A program made the position numbers and the translations under genes. From Lachnospiraceae bacterium (lineage in GTDB: Bacteria > Bacillota > Clostridia > Lachnospirales > Lachnospiraceae): a stretch of DNA of 32,687 bases. Positions 15,265 to 24,861 of this stretch are shown here, piece by piece (positions within the stretch are counted from its first letter, which is position 1; every line of letters begins with the position of its first letter). The notes under the pieces were generated by a model that worked only from the letters and a program-made list of their open reading frames with translations, was not told the DNA's origin and made no database searches. The DNA is taken from NCBI GenBank assembly GCA_017634355.1, contig JAGBNO010000055.1, positions 1-32,687 of the forward strand, read 5' to 3'.

Positions 15265-17577
15265 ATGGATATTTTGTCAATTATAGCAGAGGAGATCGGG
15301 GCCAACAGGAAACAGGTGGAGGCCGCCGCAGGGCTTATAGACGAGGGGAACAGCATCCCTTTCATCGCCAGGTACAGGAAGGAGGCTACGGGGAGCTTAG
15401 ATGATACACAGCTTAGGGAGCTTTCCCAGAAGCTAGAGTATTTAAGGGGCTTGGAAGCGAGGAAACAGGAGGTCATAGGCTTAATAGACGAGCAGGGGAA
15501 GCTTACTGAGGAACTGAAGTCGGCCATACTTTCCGCGGATAAGCTAGTGACTGTGGAGGACCTGTACAGGCCATATAAGCAGAGAAAAAAGACCAGGGCG
15601 GACCTTGCAAGGAACAGGGGGCTTCTGCCACTTGCAGAATTTATACTCAGGCAGGAAACGGACAGGCCCGTAGAGGAAGAGGCGGAAAAGTATGTGACAG
15701 GGGCCATAGCGCCTGAAACTGACAGCAAAGAGGATAAGATAAAGGCTTCTGAAAAAGAAGTCCTGGACATAGCGGCCGCAATTTCCGGAGCATCGGACAT
15801 CATAGCGGAGCAGGTCTCAGACAATGCTGTATTCAGGGAGTATATAAGGGATCTCACTCGTTCTTTAGGGAAACTCTTGTCAAAGGCAAAGGACAGCGAA
15901 GCGGAGTCCGTCTATCAGAATTACTATGATTTCGAGGAGCCTGTGGAGAAGATAGCAGGGCACAGGATTTTAGCCATAAACAGGGGAGAGGCGGAGAAAT
16001 TTCTGGCCGTGGCCATCCTGCCGCCTGAGGAGAGGATTCTGAATTATCTGGAAAAGCAGACTTTATTAAGCGACAATCCGTACACTTCGCCCATTATAAA
16101 GGAGGCCATAAGGGATTCATATAAGAGGCTTATAGAGCCGTCTATAGAGAGGGAAATAAGAAACGAGCTCACTGAAAGGGCAGAGGACGGGGCAATAGAG
16201 GTTTTCGGTAAGAACCTAAAGCAGCTCCTGATGCAGCCCCCGCTCTCAGGACAGACAGTGCTGGGCTGGGATCCGGCTTTCAGGACAGGCTGCAAGCTTG
16301 CAGTGGTGGATGCAACAGGGAAGGTGCTGGACACAAAGGTTATTTATCCCACTGCGCCGCACAATAAGGTGGAAGAGTCCAAGAAAGTATTAAAGGAACT
16401 TATCTCCAAATACGGAGTGAGCCTTATATCCATAGGGAACGGGACCGCCTCCAGAGAGTCGGAGCAGATAGTATCTGAGCTCCTGAAGGAAATCCCCGGA
16501 GGGAGAGTGCAGTATGTGATAACAAACGAGGCCGGAGCCAGCGTATATTCTGCGAGCAAGCTCGCCGCAGAGGAGTTCCCCTCCTTCGATGTGGGGCAGA
16601 GGAGCGCGGCATCCATTGCGAGGAGGGTACAGGATCCGCTTTCAGAGCTGGTAAAAATTGAGCCTAAGTCCATAGGGGTAGGGCAGTACCAGCACGATAT
16701 GAACCAGAAAAAGCTATCAGAGACCCTCTCAGGAGTCGTGGAGACGGCTGTGAACAGCGTCGGAGTGGACCTGAATACGGCCTCCTTTTCGCTACTTTCC
16801 TATATTTCCGGCATATCGCCTGCGGTAGCGAAAAATATAGTCGCCTACAGGGAGGCTAATGGCAGGTTCCACTCCAGGCAGGAATTAAAGAAGGTGTCAA
16901 AGCTAGGGCCGAAGACCTTTGAGCAGTGTGCGGGCTTCTGCCGTATTTTGGACGGGGAAGAGCCGCTGGATGCCACTGCTGTGCACCCTGAGTCATATAA
17001 CAGCGCAAGGGCATTGTTGAATAAAATGGGCTGCGGTATAAGAGAGGAGGCAAAGATAAAGGACTTCATGAAGGGGGTCCGTGACAGGGCGGCCCTTGCG
17101 GCAGAGGTGGGCTGCGGGGAAATCACTCTCATGGATATACTCACGGAGCTTATAAAGCCGGCAAGGGATCCGCGGGATGAGATGCCAAAGCCGGTCCTCC
17201 GCTCAGATGTGCTTGAGATGAAGGATTTAAAGCCCGGAATGAAGCTAAAGGGCACGGTCAGGAATGTGATAGACTTCGGGGCATTTGTGGACATAGGGGT
17301 GCATGAGGACGGCCTCGTGCATATTTCGAAAATGTCCGACAGGTTCATTAAGCACCCCCTGGAGGTGGTGTCTGTAGGGGACATAGTAGAGGTCACTGTT
17401 CTGGAGGTGGACGAAAAGAAGGGCAGGATAAGCCTCTCAATGGTGGATGAAGGTGGGCAAAAGGGACAGAAAGGGCAGAAGGGGCAGAAAAACCCCATAA
17501 ATAGCGCAAGGAAAAAAGAGAAGGAATTTGCGCCAGGAACCATAGGATACATACTTTCACAAAAGGGAATGAGGTAA
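15265..17577 (+). CDS. tex: Tex, RNA-binding transcription accessory protein
   Basis: The 770-residue protein has the Tex layout: an N-terminal helical domain (MDILSIIAEEIG, then GNSIPFIARYRKEATG near residue 30), a YqgF/RNase H-like domain (VLGWDPAFRTGCKLAVVDATG near 330), a helix-hairpin-helix region (FSLLSYISGISPAVAKNI, then KKVSKLGPKTFEQCAGF), and an S1 RNA-binding domain (about 658-728, GTVRNVIDFGAFVDIG). The S1 domain is followed by a GQK repeat. I set the start at 15265, with AAGGAG 11 bases before it and a family-like N terminus; an in-frame ATG at 15211 would add 18 unrelated residues. Tex binds nucleic acid and influences transcription; its exact role is unsettled. Confidence 0.95.
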   Translation: MDILSIIAEEIGANRKQVEAAAGLIDEGNSIPFIARYRKEATGSLDDTQLRELSQKLEYLRGLEARKQEVIGLIDEQGKLTEELKSAILSADKLVTVEDLYRPYKQRKKTRADLARNRGLLPLAEFILRQETDRPVEEEAEKYVTGAIAPETDSKEDKIKASEKEVLDIAAAISGASDIIAEQVSDNAVFREYIRDLTRSLGKLLSKAKDSEAESVYQNYYDFEEPVEKIAGHRILAINRGEAEKFLAVAILPPEERILNYLEKQTLLSDNPYTSPIIKEAIRDSYKRLIEPSIEREIRNELTERAEDGAIEVFGKNLKQLLMQPPLSGQTVLGWDPAFRTGCKLAVVDATGKVLDTKVIYPTAPHNKVEESKKVLKELISKYGVSLISIGNGTASRESEQIVSELLKEIPGGRVQYVITNEAGASVYSASKLAAEEFPSFDVGQRSAASIARRVQDPLSELVKIEPKSIGVGQYQHDMNQKKLSETLSGVVETAVNSVGVDLNTASFSLLSYISGISPAVAKNIVAYREANGRFHSRQELKKVSKLGPKTFEQCAGFCRILDGEEPLDATAVHPESYNSARALLNKMGCGIREEAKIKDFMKGVRDRAALAAEVGCGEITLMDILTELIKPARDPRDEMPKPVLRSDVLEMKDLKPGMKLKGTVRNVIDFGAFVDIGVHEDGLVHISKMSDRFIKHPLEVVSVGDIVEVTVLEVDEKKGRISLSMVDEGGQKGQKGQKGQKNPINSARKKEKEFAPGTIGYILSQKGMR
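17455..17490 (+). repeat. tandem GQK-coding 9-base repeat in tex
   Basis: Four 9-base units encode Gly-Gln-Lys four times in a row, just after the S1 domain. The units differ only at third positions (GGG/GGA, CAA/CAG, AAG/AAA). The basic repeat may add RNA affinity and is a likely site of copy-number change between strains. Confidence 0.8.
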
Positions 17578-17583
17578 GGAAAA

Positions 17584-17772
17584 ATGGATATTTTAAAAAA
17601 TTTAACTGACAATATGGGAAAACTGGATGAGGTAAAGAAGCTGGCAGCCCAGTACGGGGTGAAGGAAGAGGACATAGCTAAGGTTGTGTCGGAAATCACG
17701 AAATTTGCAGGTTCAAATCTGGATATGGACAAGGTCAAGGAATTTCTGGAGAAGAATTTCAAGAAAGCATAG
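17584..17772 (+). CDS. small hypothetical protein, 62 aa
   Basis: The ORF starts 6 bases after the tex stop, with GAGGTAAGG as ribosome site reaching into the tex end. It encodes a soluble helical protein (MDILKNLTDNMGKLDEVKKL, then KEEDIAKVVSEITKFAGSNLD, ending FLEKNFKKA). No family was recognised. The strong ribosome site, tight spacing and protein-like codon use argue that it is real and co-transcribed with tex. Codon style (ATA, AAG, GAG) matches its neighbours. Confidence 0.7.
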   Translation: MDILKNLTDNMGKLDEVKKLAAQYGVKEEDIAKVVSEITKFAGSNLDMDKVKEFLEKNFKKA

Positions 17773-17828
17773 GGAATAGATAGAGATAGTCAAGGGGAAG
17801 CATGATTCTTCAAAATCGACAGGGATGG

Positions 17829-17887
17829 GATTTTTGAACGGTGCTATCGGGCAAAAAGACAGGCAGAATGTACAAGTTATTCTGCAA
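17829..17887 (+). repeat. dispersed repeat, copy A
   Basis: This 59-base stretch, beginning GATTTTTGAACGG and ending TATTCTGCAA, matches the reverse complement of 32561-32619 without gaps at 54 of 59 positions. Just upstream TTCAAAATC (17809-17817) pairs with GATTTTTGAA, leaving a remnant of the opposite arm. It is non-coding and lies between the 62-aa gene and yajC. Confidence 0.85.
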
Positions 17888-17923
17888 TAATTCCTTAGTT
17901 AATGAGTATAAGTGATTGCCGCT

Positions 17924-17962
17924 TGGTTTACCATAAACCATTGCAAGAAGGCTGTTTTTTTT
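17924..17962 (+). terminator. possible terminator before yajC
   Basis: A perfect stem, TGGTTTA (17924-17930) and TAAACCA (17934-17940), with a three-base loop, is followed 14 bases later by a run of eight T (17955-17962). The gap between stem and T-run is longer than usual, so activity is uncertain. It would separate tex and the 62-aa gene from yajC. Confidence 0.4.
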
Positions 17963-18058
17963 GTATGATTAAGTTTGATGTTGATTTTTTGGCAGTACGG
18001 TTATGAGTGTCTTTAGGCGCACTCGGCTGCCGCTTGATTTTAGGAGGATATGCTTTCG

Positions 18059-18406
18059 ATGGATATTTTGCTGACAGCAGCCCAGGGGTCTGGAAATAAT
18101 GGCATGATAATGATAGTGGCCTATATTGTTATAATAGGCGCTTTCTTTTACTTTACCATGGTGCGGCCACAGAAAAAGGAGCAGAACAGGGTAAAGGCCA
18201 TGCTGGACGCCTTGGACGTGGGGGACAGCGTGCTTACGAGCAGCGGCTTTTATGGAGTGGTGATAGACGTAGACGATGATACTGTAATAGTGGAGTTCGG
18301 AAATAATAAGAACTGCCGCATCCCCATGCAGAAGTCTGCAATAGCCCAGATAGAGAAGCCGGAGGGGGCATCTGATGCCTCCACAGAGGAGAAGAAAAAA
18401 GCCTGA
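18059..18406 (+). CDS. yajC: preprotein translocase subunit YajC
   Basis: The 115-residue protein has one N-terminal membrane segment (about residues 16-33, MIMIVAYIVIIGAFFYFT), the family motif MVRPQKKEQNR directly after it and a small beta domain (VGDSVLTSSGFYGVVIDVDDD). It associates with SecDF and YidC at the translocon. The ribosome site AGGAGG at 18042-18047 is 11 bases from the ATG at 18059 and only 2 from an in-frame ATG at 18050, so I prefer 18059. Its usual neighbour secDF is far away in this window. Confidence 0.92.
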   Translation: MDILLTAAQGSGNNGMIMIVAYIVIIGAFFYFTMVRPQKKEQNRVKAMLDALDVGDSVLTSSGFYGVVIDVDDDTVIVEFGNNKNCRIPMQKSAIAQIEKPEGASDASTEEKKKA

Positions 18407-18467
18407 ACCTGCTTTCTGCGGCACTTCTGCCATGTGTCAGGGCATAGGGTCATGATGGATTTTTTTG

Positions 18468-18501
18468 GGGGGTGTTTGCCATGCACTCCCTTTCTATTTT
18501 T
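18468..18501 (+). terminator. rho-independent terminator after yajC
   Basis: GGGGGTG (18468-18474) pairs with CACTCCC (18484-18490), with one G-U pair and a 9-base loop. TTTCTATTTTT follows. Confidence 0.6.
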
Positions 18502-18523
18502 GGATGGGCCTTGCCGTGTGACT

Positions 18524-18549
18524 TTTTTGAACAGAGCCATTGGACAAAA
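18524..18549 (+). repeat. dispersed repeat, partial copy B
   Basis: The 26 bases TTTTTGAACAG-N7-GGACAAAA match 32646-32671 at 21 of 26 positions, with the differences all in the central seven. They lie between the yajC terminator and leuB, about 60 bases before the leuB start. Confidence 0.55.
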
Positions 18550-18608
18550 TGCTAAGTATCTGAATGTGCAGGCTCATTAATAGGGAATGCATGAAAAGGA
18601 GGATGGGA

Positions 18609-19691
18609 ATGGATTTTAATATAGGCTGCATAGCGGGCGACGGCATAGGGCCGGAAATAGTGAGGGAAGCTAAAAAGGTCCTCACCAGGACAGGAGAAAA
18701 GTTTGGCCATAGCTTTAATTTTACGGAGATATTAATGGGCGGCTGCTCCATAGATAAATTCGGTGTGCCTCTTACAGATGAGGCCATAGAGGCGGCAAAG
18801 GCTTCCGATGCCGTGCTTATGGGCAGCATAGGAGGGGATGCTGCGACTTCGCCCTGGTATAAGCTTCCCCCTGAAAAGCGGCCGGAGGCTGGCCTTCTTG
18901 GAATAAGGAAGGCTCTGGGCTTATTCGCAAACCTTAGGCCTTCCTGCCTCTATCCTGAGCTTAAGGACGCCTGCCCCTTAAATAAAGAGACTGCGGAAAA
19001 GGGCTTTGACCTCCTTATAATGAGGGAGCTCACAGGGGGGCTATACTTCGGGGAACGCTATACGAGGGAAGAAAACGGCGAGATGGTGGCTGTTGACACC
19101 CTGCGCTATTCTGAAAGTGAGATAAGGCGGGTTGCCCATAAGGCCTTCATAGTGGCAATGAAACGCAGGAAAAAGGTGACGAGCGTGGACAAGGCCAACG
19201 TCCTCGACTCCTCCAGGCTCTGGAGAAAGGTCGTAGAAGAGGTGGCGAAAGAGTATCCTGAGGTGGAGCTTAATTCTATGCTGGTCGATAACTGCGCCAT
19301 GCAGCTTGTGAAAGATCCGTCACAGTTCGATGTGGTCCTGACCGAGAATATGTTCGGGGACATATTGTCGGATGAGGCGGCCCAGATAACGGGGTCCATA
19401 GGAATGCTTCCCAGCGCCTCACTTGCGGAGGGGACCTTTGGCCTCTATGAGCCTTCAGGCGGCTCAGCGCCCGACATAGCAGGCAAGGGCATAGCGAATC
19501 CCATTGCCACCATACTATCGGCGGCTATGATGCTCAGGTTTTCTTTCAGCCTTGAAAAGGAGGCCGATGCCATTGAGGAGGCTGTGAAGAAGGTGCTGTC
19601 GGACGGGATACGTACGGGGGATATATGCGCTGCCGGCTGCAGGAAGGTTGGCACGGAGGAAATGGGCGACGAGATCAGCAGAAGGGTGTGA
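18609..19691 (+). CDS. leuB: 3-isopropylmalate dehydrogenase
   Basis: LeuB oxidises and decarboxylates 3-isopropylmalate with NAD in leucine synthesis. The 360 residues show [14 protein letters not shown] at the N terminus, [16 protein letters not shown], the tyrosine-containing [11 protein letters not shown] and the metal and substrate segments [14 protein letters not shown] and [27 protein letters not shown] lies 6 bases before the ATG at 18609; earlier in-frame ATGs at 18564, 18591 and 18603 lack this. ilvD follows after 112 bases. leuA, leuC and leuD are not in the window. No T-box or other leader riboswitch was recognised upstream. Confidence 0.96.
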   Translation: MDFNIGCIAGDGIGPEIVREAKKVLTRTGEKFGHSFNFTEILMGGCSIDKFGVPLTDEAIEAAKASDAVLMGSIGGDAATSPWYKLPPEKRPEAGLLGIRKALGLFANLRPSCLYPELKDACPLNKETAEKGFDLLIMRELTGGLYFGERYTREENGEMVAVDTLRYSESEIRRVAHKAFIVAMKRRKKVTSVDKANVLDSSRLWRKVVEEVAKEYPEVELNSMLVDNCAMQLVKDPSQFDVVLTENMFGDILSDEAAQITGSIGMLPSASLAEGTFGLYEPSGGSAPDIAGKGIANPIATILSAAMMLRFSFSLEKEADAIEEAVKKVLSDGIRTGDICAAGCRKVGTEEMGDEISRRV

Positions 19692-19803
19692 CAATGAGGG
19701 GCACACTGAGGTTTACATAATTCATATCGTTTAAAGAGCCTTAATTGTTTTGCGGTATGAGTCAGATATTTCAAAATGTCATCGCAATATTAGGAGGGAA
19801 AAC

Positions 19804-21480
19804 ATGCTTAGTGACAACGTGAAAAAGGGTGATCAGGCGGCGCCTGCGAGGAGTCTTTTCAATGCCCTGGGCTATACCAGGGAGGAGATGGAGAGGCCCA
19901 TGGTGGGCATAGTGAATTCATACAATGAGATAGTCCCTGGTCACATGAATTTGGATAAAATAGTGGAGGCTGTGAAGCTGGGCGTTGCCGAAGCGGGCGG
20001 CACCCCTGTTGTATTCCCTGCGATTGCGGTCTGCGACGGCATAGCCATGGGGCATATAGGCATGAAGTATTCACTTGTCACGAGGGACCTCATTGCGGAT
20101 TCCACGGAGTGCATGGCCATAGCCCATCAGTTCGACGCACTGGTGATGGTGCCGAACTGCGACAAGAATGTGCCGGGGCTTTTAATGGCGGCGGCGAGGC
20201 TGAACCTCCCTACGGTATTCGTATCCGGAGGCCCTATGCTGGCAGGAAAGGTCCATGGAAAGAAGCGCTCCCTCTCATCCATGTTTGAAGCCGTGGGCGC
20301 AAAGTCCGCTGGGAAGATAGATGAGGAAGAGCTTAATTATTTCGACGAGCATGTCTGCCCTACCTGTGGCTCCTGCTCAGGAATGTATACCGCGAATTCC
20401 ATGAACTGCTTAACAGAGGCCATAGGCATGGGTTTAAGGGGAAATGGCACCATACCGGCCGTCTATTCGGAGAGGATAAGGCTCGCAAAACATGCGGGCA
20501 TGGCGGTAATGGAGCTCTATAGAAAGAATATAAGGCCGAGGGACATTATGACTAAAGAGGCTTTCATGAATGCCCTCACAGTGGATATGGCCCTGGGCTG
20601 CTCCACAAATACCATGCTGCACCTGCCTGCAATAGCAAAGGAGGCCGGCGTGGAGCTAAATATGGAGATCGCGAACGAGGTCTCAGGCCGCACTCCCAAC
20701 CTCTGCCATCTGGCGCCGGCGGGCCATACCTATATGGAGGATTTAAATGAAGCCGGGGGCGTATATGCGGTAATGAATGAATTAAATAAAAAGTCCCTCC
20801 TGAATCTGGACTGCATTACAGTTACGGGAAAGACGGTGGGAGAGAATATAGAAGGCGTAAAGAACCTGGATACTGAAACTATAAGGCCCATAGACAATCC
20901 CTATATGCAGGAGGGCGGCATAGCGGTACTCAAGGGCAATATTGCCCCTGATACTGGCATAGTCAAGCGTTCTGCCGTGGTTCCGGAGATGATGGTGCAC
21001 GAGGGCCCTGCCAGGGTATTTGACTGTGAGGAGGATGCCATATCCGCGATCCTTGGAGGCAAGATAAATCCGAGGGATGTGGTGGTCATACGCTACGAAG
21101 GCCCCAAGGGCGGCCCCGGCATGAGGGAGATGCTAAATCCCACCTCCGCTATTGCAGGCATGGGCCTGGGCTCATCTGTGGCGCTTTTAACGGACGGGCG
21201 TTTCTCCGGAGCCTCCAGGGGAGCGTCTATAGGGCATATCTCGCCTGAGGCCGCGGTAGGAGGCCCCATAGCCCTCATAGAAGAAGGGGATATCATAAAA
21301 GTTGACATACCTAATAACCGCCTGGACGTGCTCGTGTCGGATGAAGTCCTGTCTGAACGCAGGAAAAACTGGAAGCCCAGGGAGCCCAAGGTAAAGACAG
21401 GCTACCTTGCCCGCTATGAGAAGCTGGTTACCAGCGCTAACAGGGGGGCAGTGCTGGAGATACCTGAGGGTATGAGGTGA
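19804..21480 (+). CDS. ilvD: dihydroxy-acid dehydratase
   Basis: IlvD dehydrates 2,3-dihydroxy acids to 2-keto acids in valine, isoleucine and pantothenate synthesis, using an Fe-S cluster. Cluster Cys are visible as Cys119 in NCDKNVPG and Cys191 in [16 protein letters not shown]. The N-terminal segment reads [13 protein letters not shown], with VPGH rather than the Cys-containing PCN variant, which suggests the oxygen-sensitive [4Fe-4S] type. The C-terminal third has [12 protein letters not shown] and [21 protein letters not shown] chose the ATG at 19804, with AGGAGG 8 bases upstream, giving 558 residues; an in-frame ATG at 19750 adds 18 unrelated residues. Confidence 0.96.
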   Translation: MLSDNVKKGDQAAPARSLFNALGYTREEMERPMVGIVNSYNEIVPGHMNLDKIVEAVKLGVAEAGGTPVVFPAIAVCDGIAMGHIGMKYSLVTRDLIADSTECMAIAHQFDALVMVPNCDKNVPGLLMAAARLNLPTVFVSGGPMLAGKVHGKKRSLSSMFEAVGAKSAGKIDEEELNYFDEHVCPTCGSCSGMYTANSMNCLTEAIGMGLRGNGTIPAVYSERIRLAKHAGMAVMELYRKNIRPRDIMTKEAFMNALTVDMALGCSTNTMLHLPAIAKEAGVELNMEIANEVSGRTPNLCHLAPAGHTYMEDLNEAGGVYAVMNELNKKSLLNLDCITVTGKTVGENIEGVKNLDTETIRPIDNPYMQEGGIAVLKGNIAPDTGIVKRSAVVPEMMVHEGPARVFDCEEDAISAILGGKINPRDVVVIRYEGPKGGPGMREMLNPTSAIAGMGLGSSVALLTDGRFSGASRGASIGHISPEAAVGGPIALIEEGDIIKVDIPNNRLDVLVSDEVLSERRKNWKPREPKVKTGYLARYEKLVTSANRGAVLEIPEGMR

Positions 21481-21548
21481 GCTTAAGGGTACTTGGATAA
21501 AGCCTGGCGGATAGACAGGAAGTCGGGAAAACAGAGGAGAGAGGCACT

Positions 21549-23210
21549 ATGCGGCTTACGGGCGCGGAAATAGTAATAGAGGTATTGAAGGAAGAGGGAG
21601 TTGACACTGTCTTCGGCTATCCGGGGGGATCTATTTTAAATATATATGATGCCCTCTATAAGCATAGCAGCGAGATAAGGCATATACTCACAAGCCACGA
21701 GCAGGGGGCCGCCCATGCCGCGGACGGCTATGCCAGGGCCACTGGCAAGGTGGGCGTTTGCATGGCGACAAGCGGTCCAGGGGCTACCAATCTCGTGACC
21801 GGTATAGCCACGGCGCAGATGGATTCTGTGCCCTTGGTTGCGATCACTGCGAATGTGACGCTGCCACTTCTGGGGAAGGACACTTTTCAGGAGGTGGATA
21901 TAGCCGGCATAGCCATGCCCATTACCAAGCATGGCTACATAGTCAAGGATGTGAATGAGCTGGCGGGAGTCCTGAGGAAGGCCTTTGCCATTGCCAGGTC
22001 CGGAAGGCCTGGGGCAGTGCTTGTGGACATTACAAAGGATGTGACGGCCAATGAGGCTGAGTTTACGCCCGGAAAAGCTGATTACCGCCCACAGGGCAGA
22101 AGATATACGGAAGAGAATTTAGACAGGGCGGCGGCCCTTATCAAAGAATCCGAAAAGCCCATGATTTATTTGGGAGGAGGGGCTGTCATCTCAGGGGCTT
22201 ATGAAGAAGTGAAGGCCTTTGCGCAGCTGCTGCAGTCGCCGGTCTGCGATACGCTCATGGCCAGGGGCGCTTTTGATTCTAATGATCCGCTGTATACGGG
22301 CATGGTGGGAATGCATGGGACCAGGACCAGCAATACTGCCGTTAGTAGCTGCGACCTCCTTATAGCCCTGGGCGCGCGCTTTTCAGACAGGGTAGTGGGC
22401 AATGCGAAGACCTTTGCCTCTCAGGCGAAGATACTGCATATAGACATAGATGCCGCTGAGATAAATAAAAATGTGCGGACGGATGCCAGCATAGTAGGGG
22501 ATTTAAAGGAAGTGCTGAAGAACCTCATGCCCCGCATTGAGAAAAAAGACAATTCCCTTTGGCTTAAGGAGGTGGAGGAACTAAAGGAACAAATGCCCTT
22601 AAAGTACGACAGGAGCCGCCTTACCTGCCCTGCCATCATAGAGGCGCTTGACAGGCTCACGGATTCCAACGCCATAATAACCACTGATGTGGGGCAGCAT
22701 CAGATGTGGGCAGCCCAGTACTACCATTTCCGCAATCCCCGTCATTTCTTAACAAGCGGCGGCCTTGGGACCATGGGCTACGGCCTTGGGGCGGCCATAG
22801 GGGCGGCCATAGGCCAAAAGGGAAAGACCGTCGTGAATATAGGCGGCGACGGGTGCTTTCGCATGAATATGAACGAGCTGGCTACAGCCAGCCGCTATGG
22901 GCTGAAGCTTATAGACATAGTGGTTGACAATGGAGTCCTGGGCATGGTCAGGCAGTGGCAGTCCATATTCTACGGAGGGCGCTATTCGCAGACAGTGCTG
23001 GAGGATAAGGTGGACTATTGCAAGGTGGCAGAGGGACTGGGTTGCAGGGCTTTTAGGGTGGATAAGCTGGGTGACCTGGAGACTGTCCTTAAAAAGGCCC
23101 TGGAGGAGGAGGGCCCTGTGCTGATAGATGCCATAATAGACAAGGACGACAGGGTTTATCCCATGGTTCCTCCGGGAAAGCCCATATCCGAGGCCATAGA
23201 TATAGACTGA
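21549..23210 (+). CDS. ilvB: acetolactate synthase large (catalytic) subunit
   Basis: The 553-residue ThDP enzyme condenses two pyruvates (or pyruvate and 2-ketobutyrate) at the start of branched-chain synthesis. The N-terminal domain has VFGYPGGSILNIYDAL and the catalytic Glu in SHEQGAAHAADGYAR. The ThDP motif is GGDGCFRMNMNELATA and the end of the cofactor domain reads VDNGVLGMVRQWQ. Biosynthetic sequences such as TSGPGATNLVTGIATA and MARGAFD are also present. GAGGAGAG lies upstream. No small regulatory subunit (ilvN) or ilvC follows; the next gene is an L,D-transpeptidase. Confidence 0.95.
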   Translation: MRLTGAEIVIEVLKEEGVDTVFGYPGGSILNIYDALYKHSSEIRHILTSHEQGAAHAADGYARATGKVGVCMATSGPGATNLVTGIATAQMDSVPLVAITANVTLPLLGKDTFQEVDIAGIAMPITKHGYIVKDVNELAGVLRKAFAIARSGRPGAVLVDITKDVTANEAEFTPGKADYRPQGRRYTEENLDRAAALIKESEKPMIYLGGGAVISGAYEEVKAFAQLLQSPVCDTLMARGAFDSNDPLYTGMVGMHGTRTSNTAVSSCDLLIALGARFSDRVVGNAKTFASQAKILHIDIDAAEINKNVRTDASIVGDLKEVLKNLMPRIEKKDNSLWLKEVEELKEQMPLKYDRSRLTCPAIIEALDRLTDSNAIITTDVGQHQMWAAQYYHFRNPRHFLTSGGLGTMGYGLGAAIGAAIGQKGKTVVNIGGDGCFRMNMNELATASRYGLKLIDIVVDNGVLGMVRQWQSIFYGGRYSQTVLEDKVDYCKVAEGLGCRAFRVDKLGDLETVLKKALEEEGPVLIDAIIDKDDRVYPMVPPGKPISEAIDID

Positions 23211-23258
23211 TGTTTTTTGCAGTGCAGGCTAGCGATATATGGTGAAACAGGAGAGCGC

Positions 23259-24686
23259 ATGGAGAACAGAGATAAGTTAGTAATACTTGAAATCTTGATG
23301 ATACCAGTGCTGCTGCTTTTTGTCATCTACGTGTATTTTGGTTTCTATTACAGGGACAGCTTCCTCTACCACACCAGGGTAAATGGCATATATGTGTCAG
23401 GGATGTCTGTAGAGGATGCAAATAAGGCTATCATAGCGTCAGAAGGGCCTGTAGAATACGGGCTCACCATTTTGGACAGGGATGGCGGAGAGGAGCGCAT
23501 AGAAGGCAAGGATATTTCCTTTGGCCACGATTACAGGTATACGCTGGAGAGGCTTTCAGGGCATGGCTTCAAGTACAACTGGCCTCTGGAGTCACTGACT
23601 GAGAGGGAGTACAGGATAAACCCGGACTTTACTTTTGACGCAAAAAGGGCAGAGGAAGCCCTGTCGGGGCTGAAATGCGTACGTGAAGCTGAGGCAGAGA
23701 CTGCGGCCGCATCTAAGGAGGGATATAAGCCTGAAGTGGACATAGTCCTTGGCGAGAGGGGCTATGAATTGAAGAATGAGGCGGACTGGACACCGGACGC
23801 AGAGAAGCTTAAGAGGCTTATACTGGTGGCCATAACGGACGGCAAGGCTGAGCTGGACCTGTCAAAGGAATCCTATTTCATGGACCTGGGCTTTGAGGAC
23901 GAAGTAAGGGAAAAGGAGAGGGAGTTTAAGGACGTAGCCGCCGTGCAGGGGAGCGAGATAGTCTATGAGAAGGACGGAGTAAGGATGCTCCTTAGCCCTA
24001 TTACCATAGCATCCTTCCTCATAAAGAGGCTGGACGGGAGCTTTGCAAGGGATGCGAGGGGGAACTTCGCCTTTAACGAGGAAAAGCTTTCGGAGTATGT
24101 GGACAGGGTGGCGGAGAATTTCGACTCGGCGGGCCATTCCAGGTCCTGGAAAAAGCATGATGGCGGAATGGTGCAGGTGGACTATGGCACGTTCGGTTTC
24201 GAGGTGGACAAGGAGAGGGAAAAAGAGGAATTAAAGAGGGAGCTCTTAAATGGGGACAGGGTCACGAGGGAGCCTGTGGGAGTGGAGGACAAGAGTCTTG
24301 GCAGCGGGGAGATAGGCGACACATACGTGGAGGTGGACATGTCTGCCCAGAAGCTCTATTTCGTGAGCGAGAACCGCATAGCCTTGACCAGCGACGTGGT
24401 CACGGGGGATATGAGGCGTAAGCGCAGTACTCCGCAGACCGTATGCTATGTATATTATAAACAAAAAAACCGCACCCTTATAGGACCCGACTACAGGACT
24501 CCCGTGAAGTACTGGATGGCTGTCTACAACCACATAGGGCTGCACGATGCCACCTGGCGCAGCAATTTCGGAGGAGACATCTATTTGCGTAACGGCTCCC
24601 ACGGCTGCATTAACCTCCCCTTAAAGACTGCGGAGAAGCTCTACAGCCTTGTGGAGGTGGGGACCCCGGTTGTGCTGTACTATTAA
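23259..24686 (+). CDS. membrane-anchored L,D-transpeptidase (YkuD)
   Basis: The 475-residue protein makes 3-3 cross-links in peptidoglycan or anchors lipoprotein-type substrates outside the cell. It has an N-terminal membrane anchor (about residues 6-26, VILEILMIPVLLLFVIYVYF), two repeats of the peptidoglycan-binding-4 type from about residue 40 to 310 and a C-terminal YkuD domain (about 355-475). The catalytic site is His448 and Cys450 in GSHGCINLP, with HIGLHDATWR upstream. AGGAGAG lies close to the ATG at 23259; a TTG at 23217 is an inferior start. It has its own terminator. Confidence 0.9.
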   Translation: MENRDKLVILEILMIPVLLLFVIYVYFGFYYRDSFLYHTRVNGIYVSGMSVEDANKAIIASEGPVEYGLTILDRDGGEERIEGKDISFGHDYRYTLERLSGHGFKYNWPLESLTEREYRINPDFTFDAKRAEEALSGLKCVREAEAETAAASKEGYKPEVDIVLGERGYELKNEADWTPDAEKLKRLILVAITDGKAELDLSKESYFMDLGFEDEVREKEREFKDVAAVQGSEIVYEKDGVRMLLSPITIASFLIKRLDGSFARDARGNFAFNEEKLSEYVDRVAENFDSAGHSRSWKKHDGGMVQVDYGTFGFEVDKEREKEELKRELLNGDRVTREPVGVEDKSLGSGEIGDTYVEVDMSAQKLYFVSENRIALTSDVVTGDMRRKRSTPQTVCYVYYKQKNRTLIGPDYRTPVKYWMAVYNHIGLHDATWRSNFGGDIYLRNGSHGCINLPLKTAEKLYSLVEVGTPVVLYY

Positions 24687-24691
24687 AGTGG

Positions 24692-24721
24692 ATGGCATGG
24701 GATTATCCTGCCATGGTTTTT
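24692..24721 (+). terminator. rho-independent terminator after the L,D-transpeptidase gene
   Basis: ATGGCATGG (24692-24700) pairs with CCTGCCAT (24707-24714) with one bulged T. GG and five T follow. Confidence 0.75.
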
Positions 24722-24764
24722 AAGTCCTGAAAGACAGGAGATGCGGCTTTACTTTTTCAAGTGT

Positions 24765-24793
24765 TTGACGCAATCACTGAAATGTGATAGACT
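24765..24793 (+). promoter_or_regulatory. promoter for the rpmE operon
   Basis: TTGACG (24765-24770; 5 of 6), a 17-base spacer and TAGACT (24788-24793; 4 of 6) lie about 65 bases before rpmE. Confidence 0.6.
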
Positions 24794-24861
24794 ACTTAAG
24801 TTATGGTGAATTATTTAGCCGCAGGTTGGAAATCTACGGCAGAGGAAAGGCGGAATTAAAG

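Noticed and set aside
15189..15857. Open frame of 222 codons on the minus strand
   Set aside because: It is antisense to the start of tex and its promoter, Ser-rich and without recognisable motifs. It reflects codon bias in tex.
16845..17762. Open frame of 305 codons on the minus strand
   Set aside because: It lies opposite tex and the 62-aa gene, has a Ser/Phe/Pro-rich composition typical of antisense frames, no ribosome site and no family likeness.
18407..18608. T-box or other amino-acid-sensing leader before leuB
   Set aside because: No T-box sequence or antiterminator was seen; the region holds only the yajC terminator and a repeat copy.
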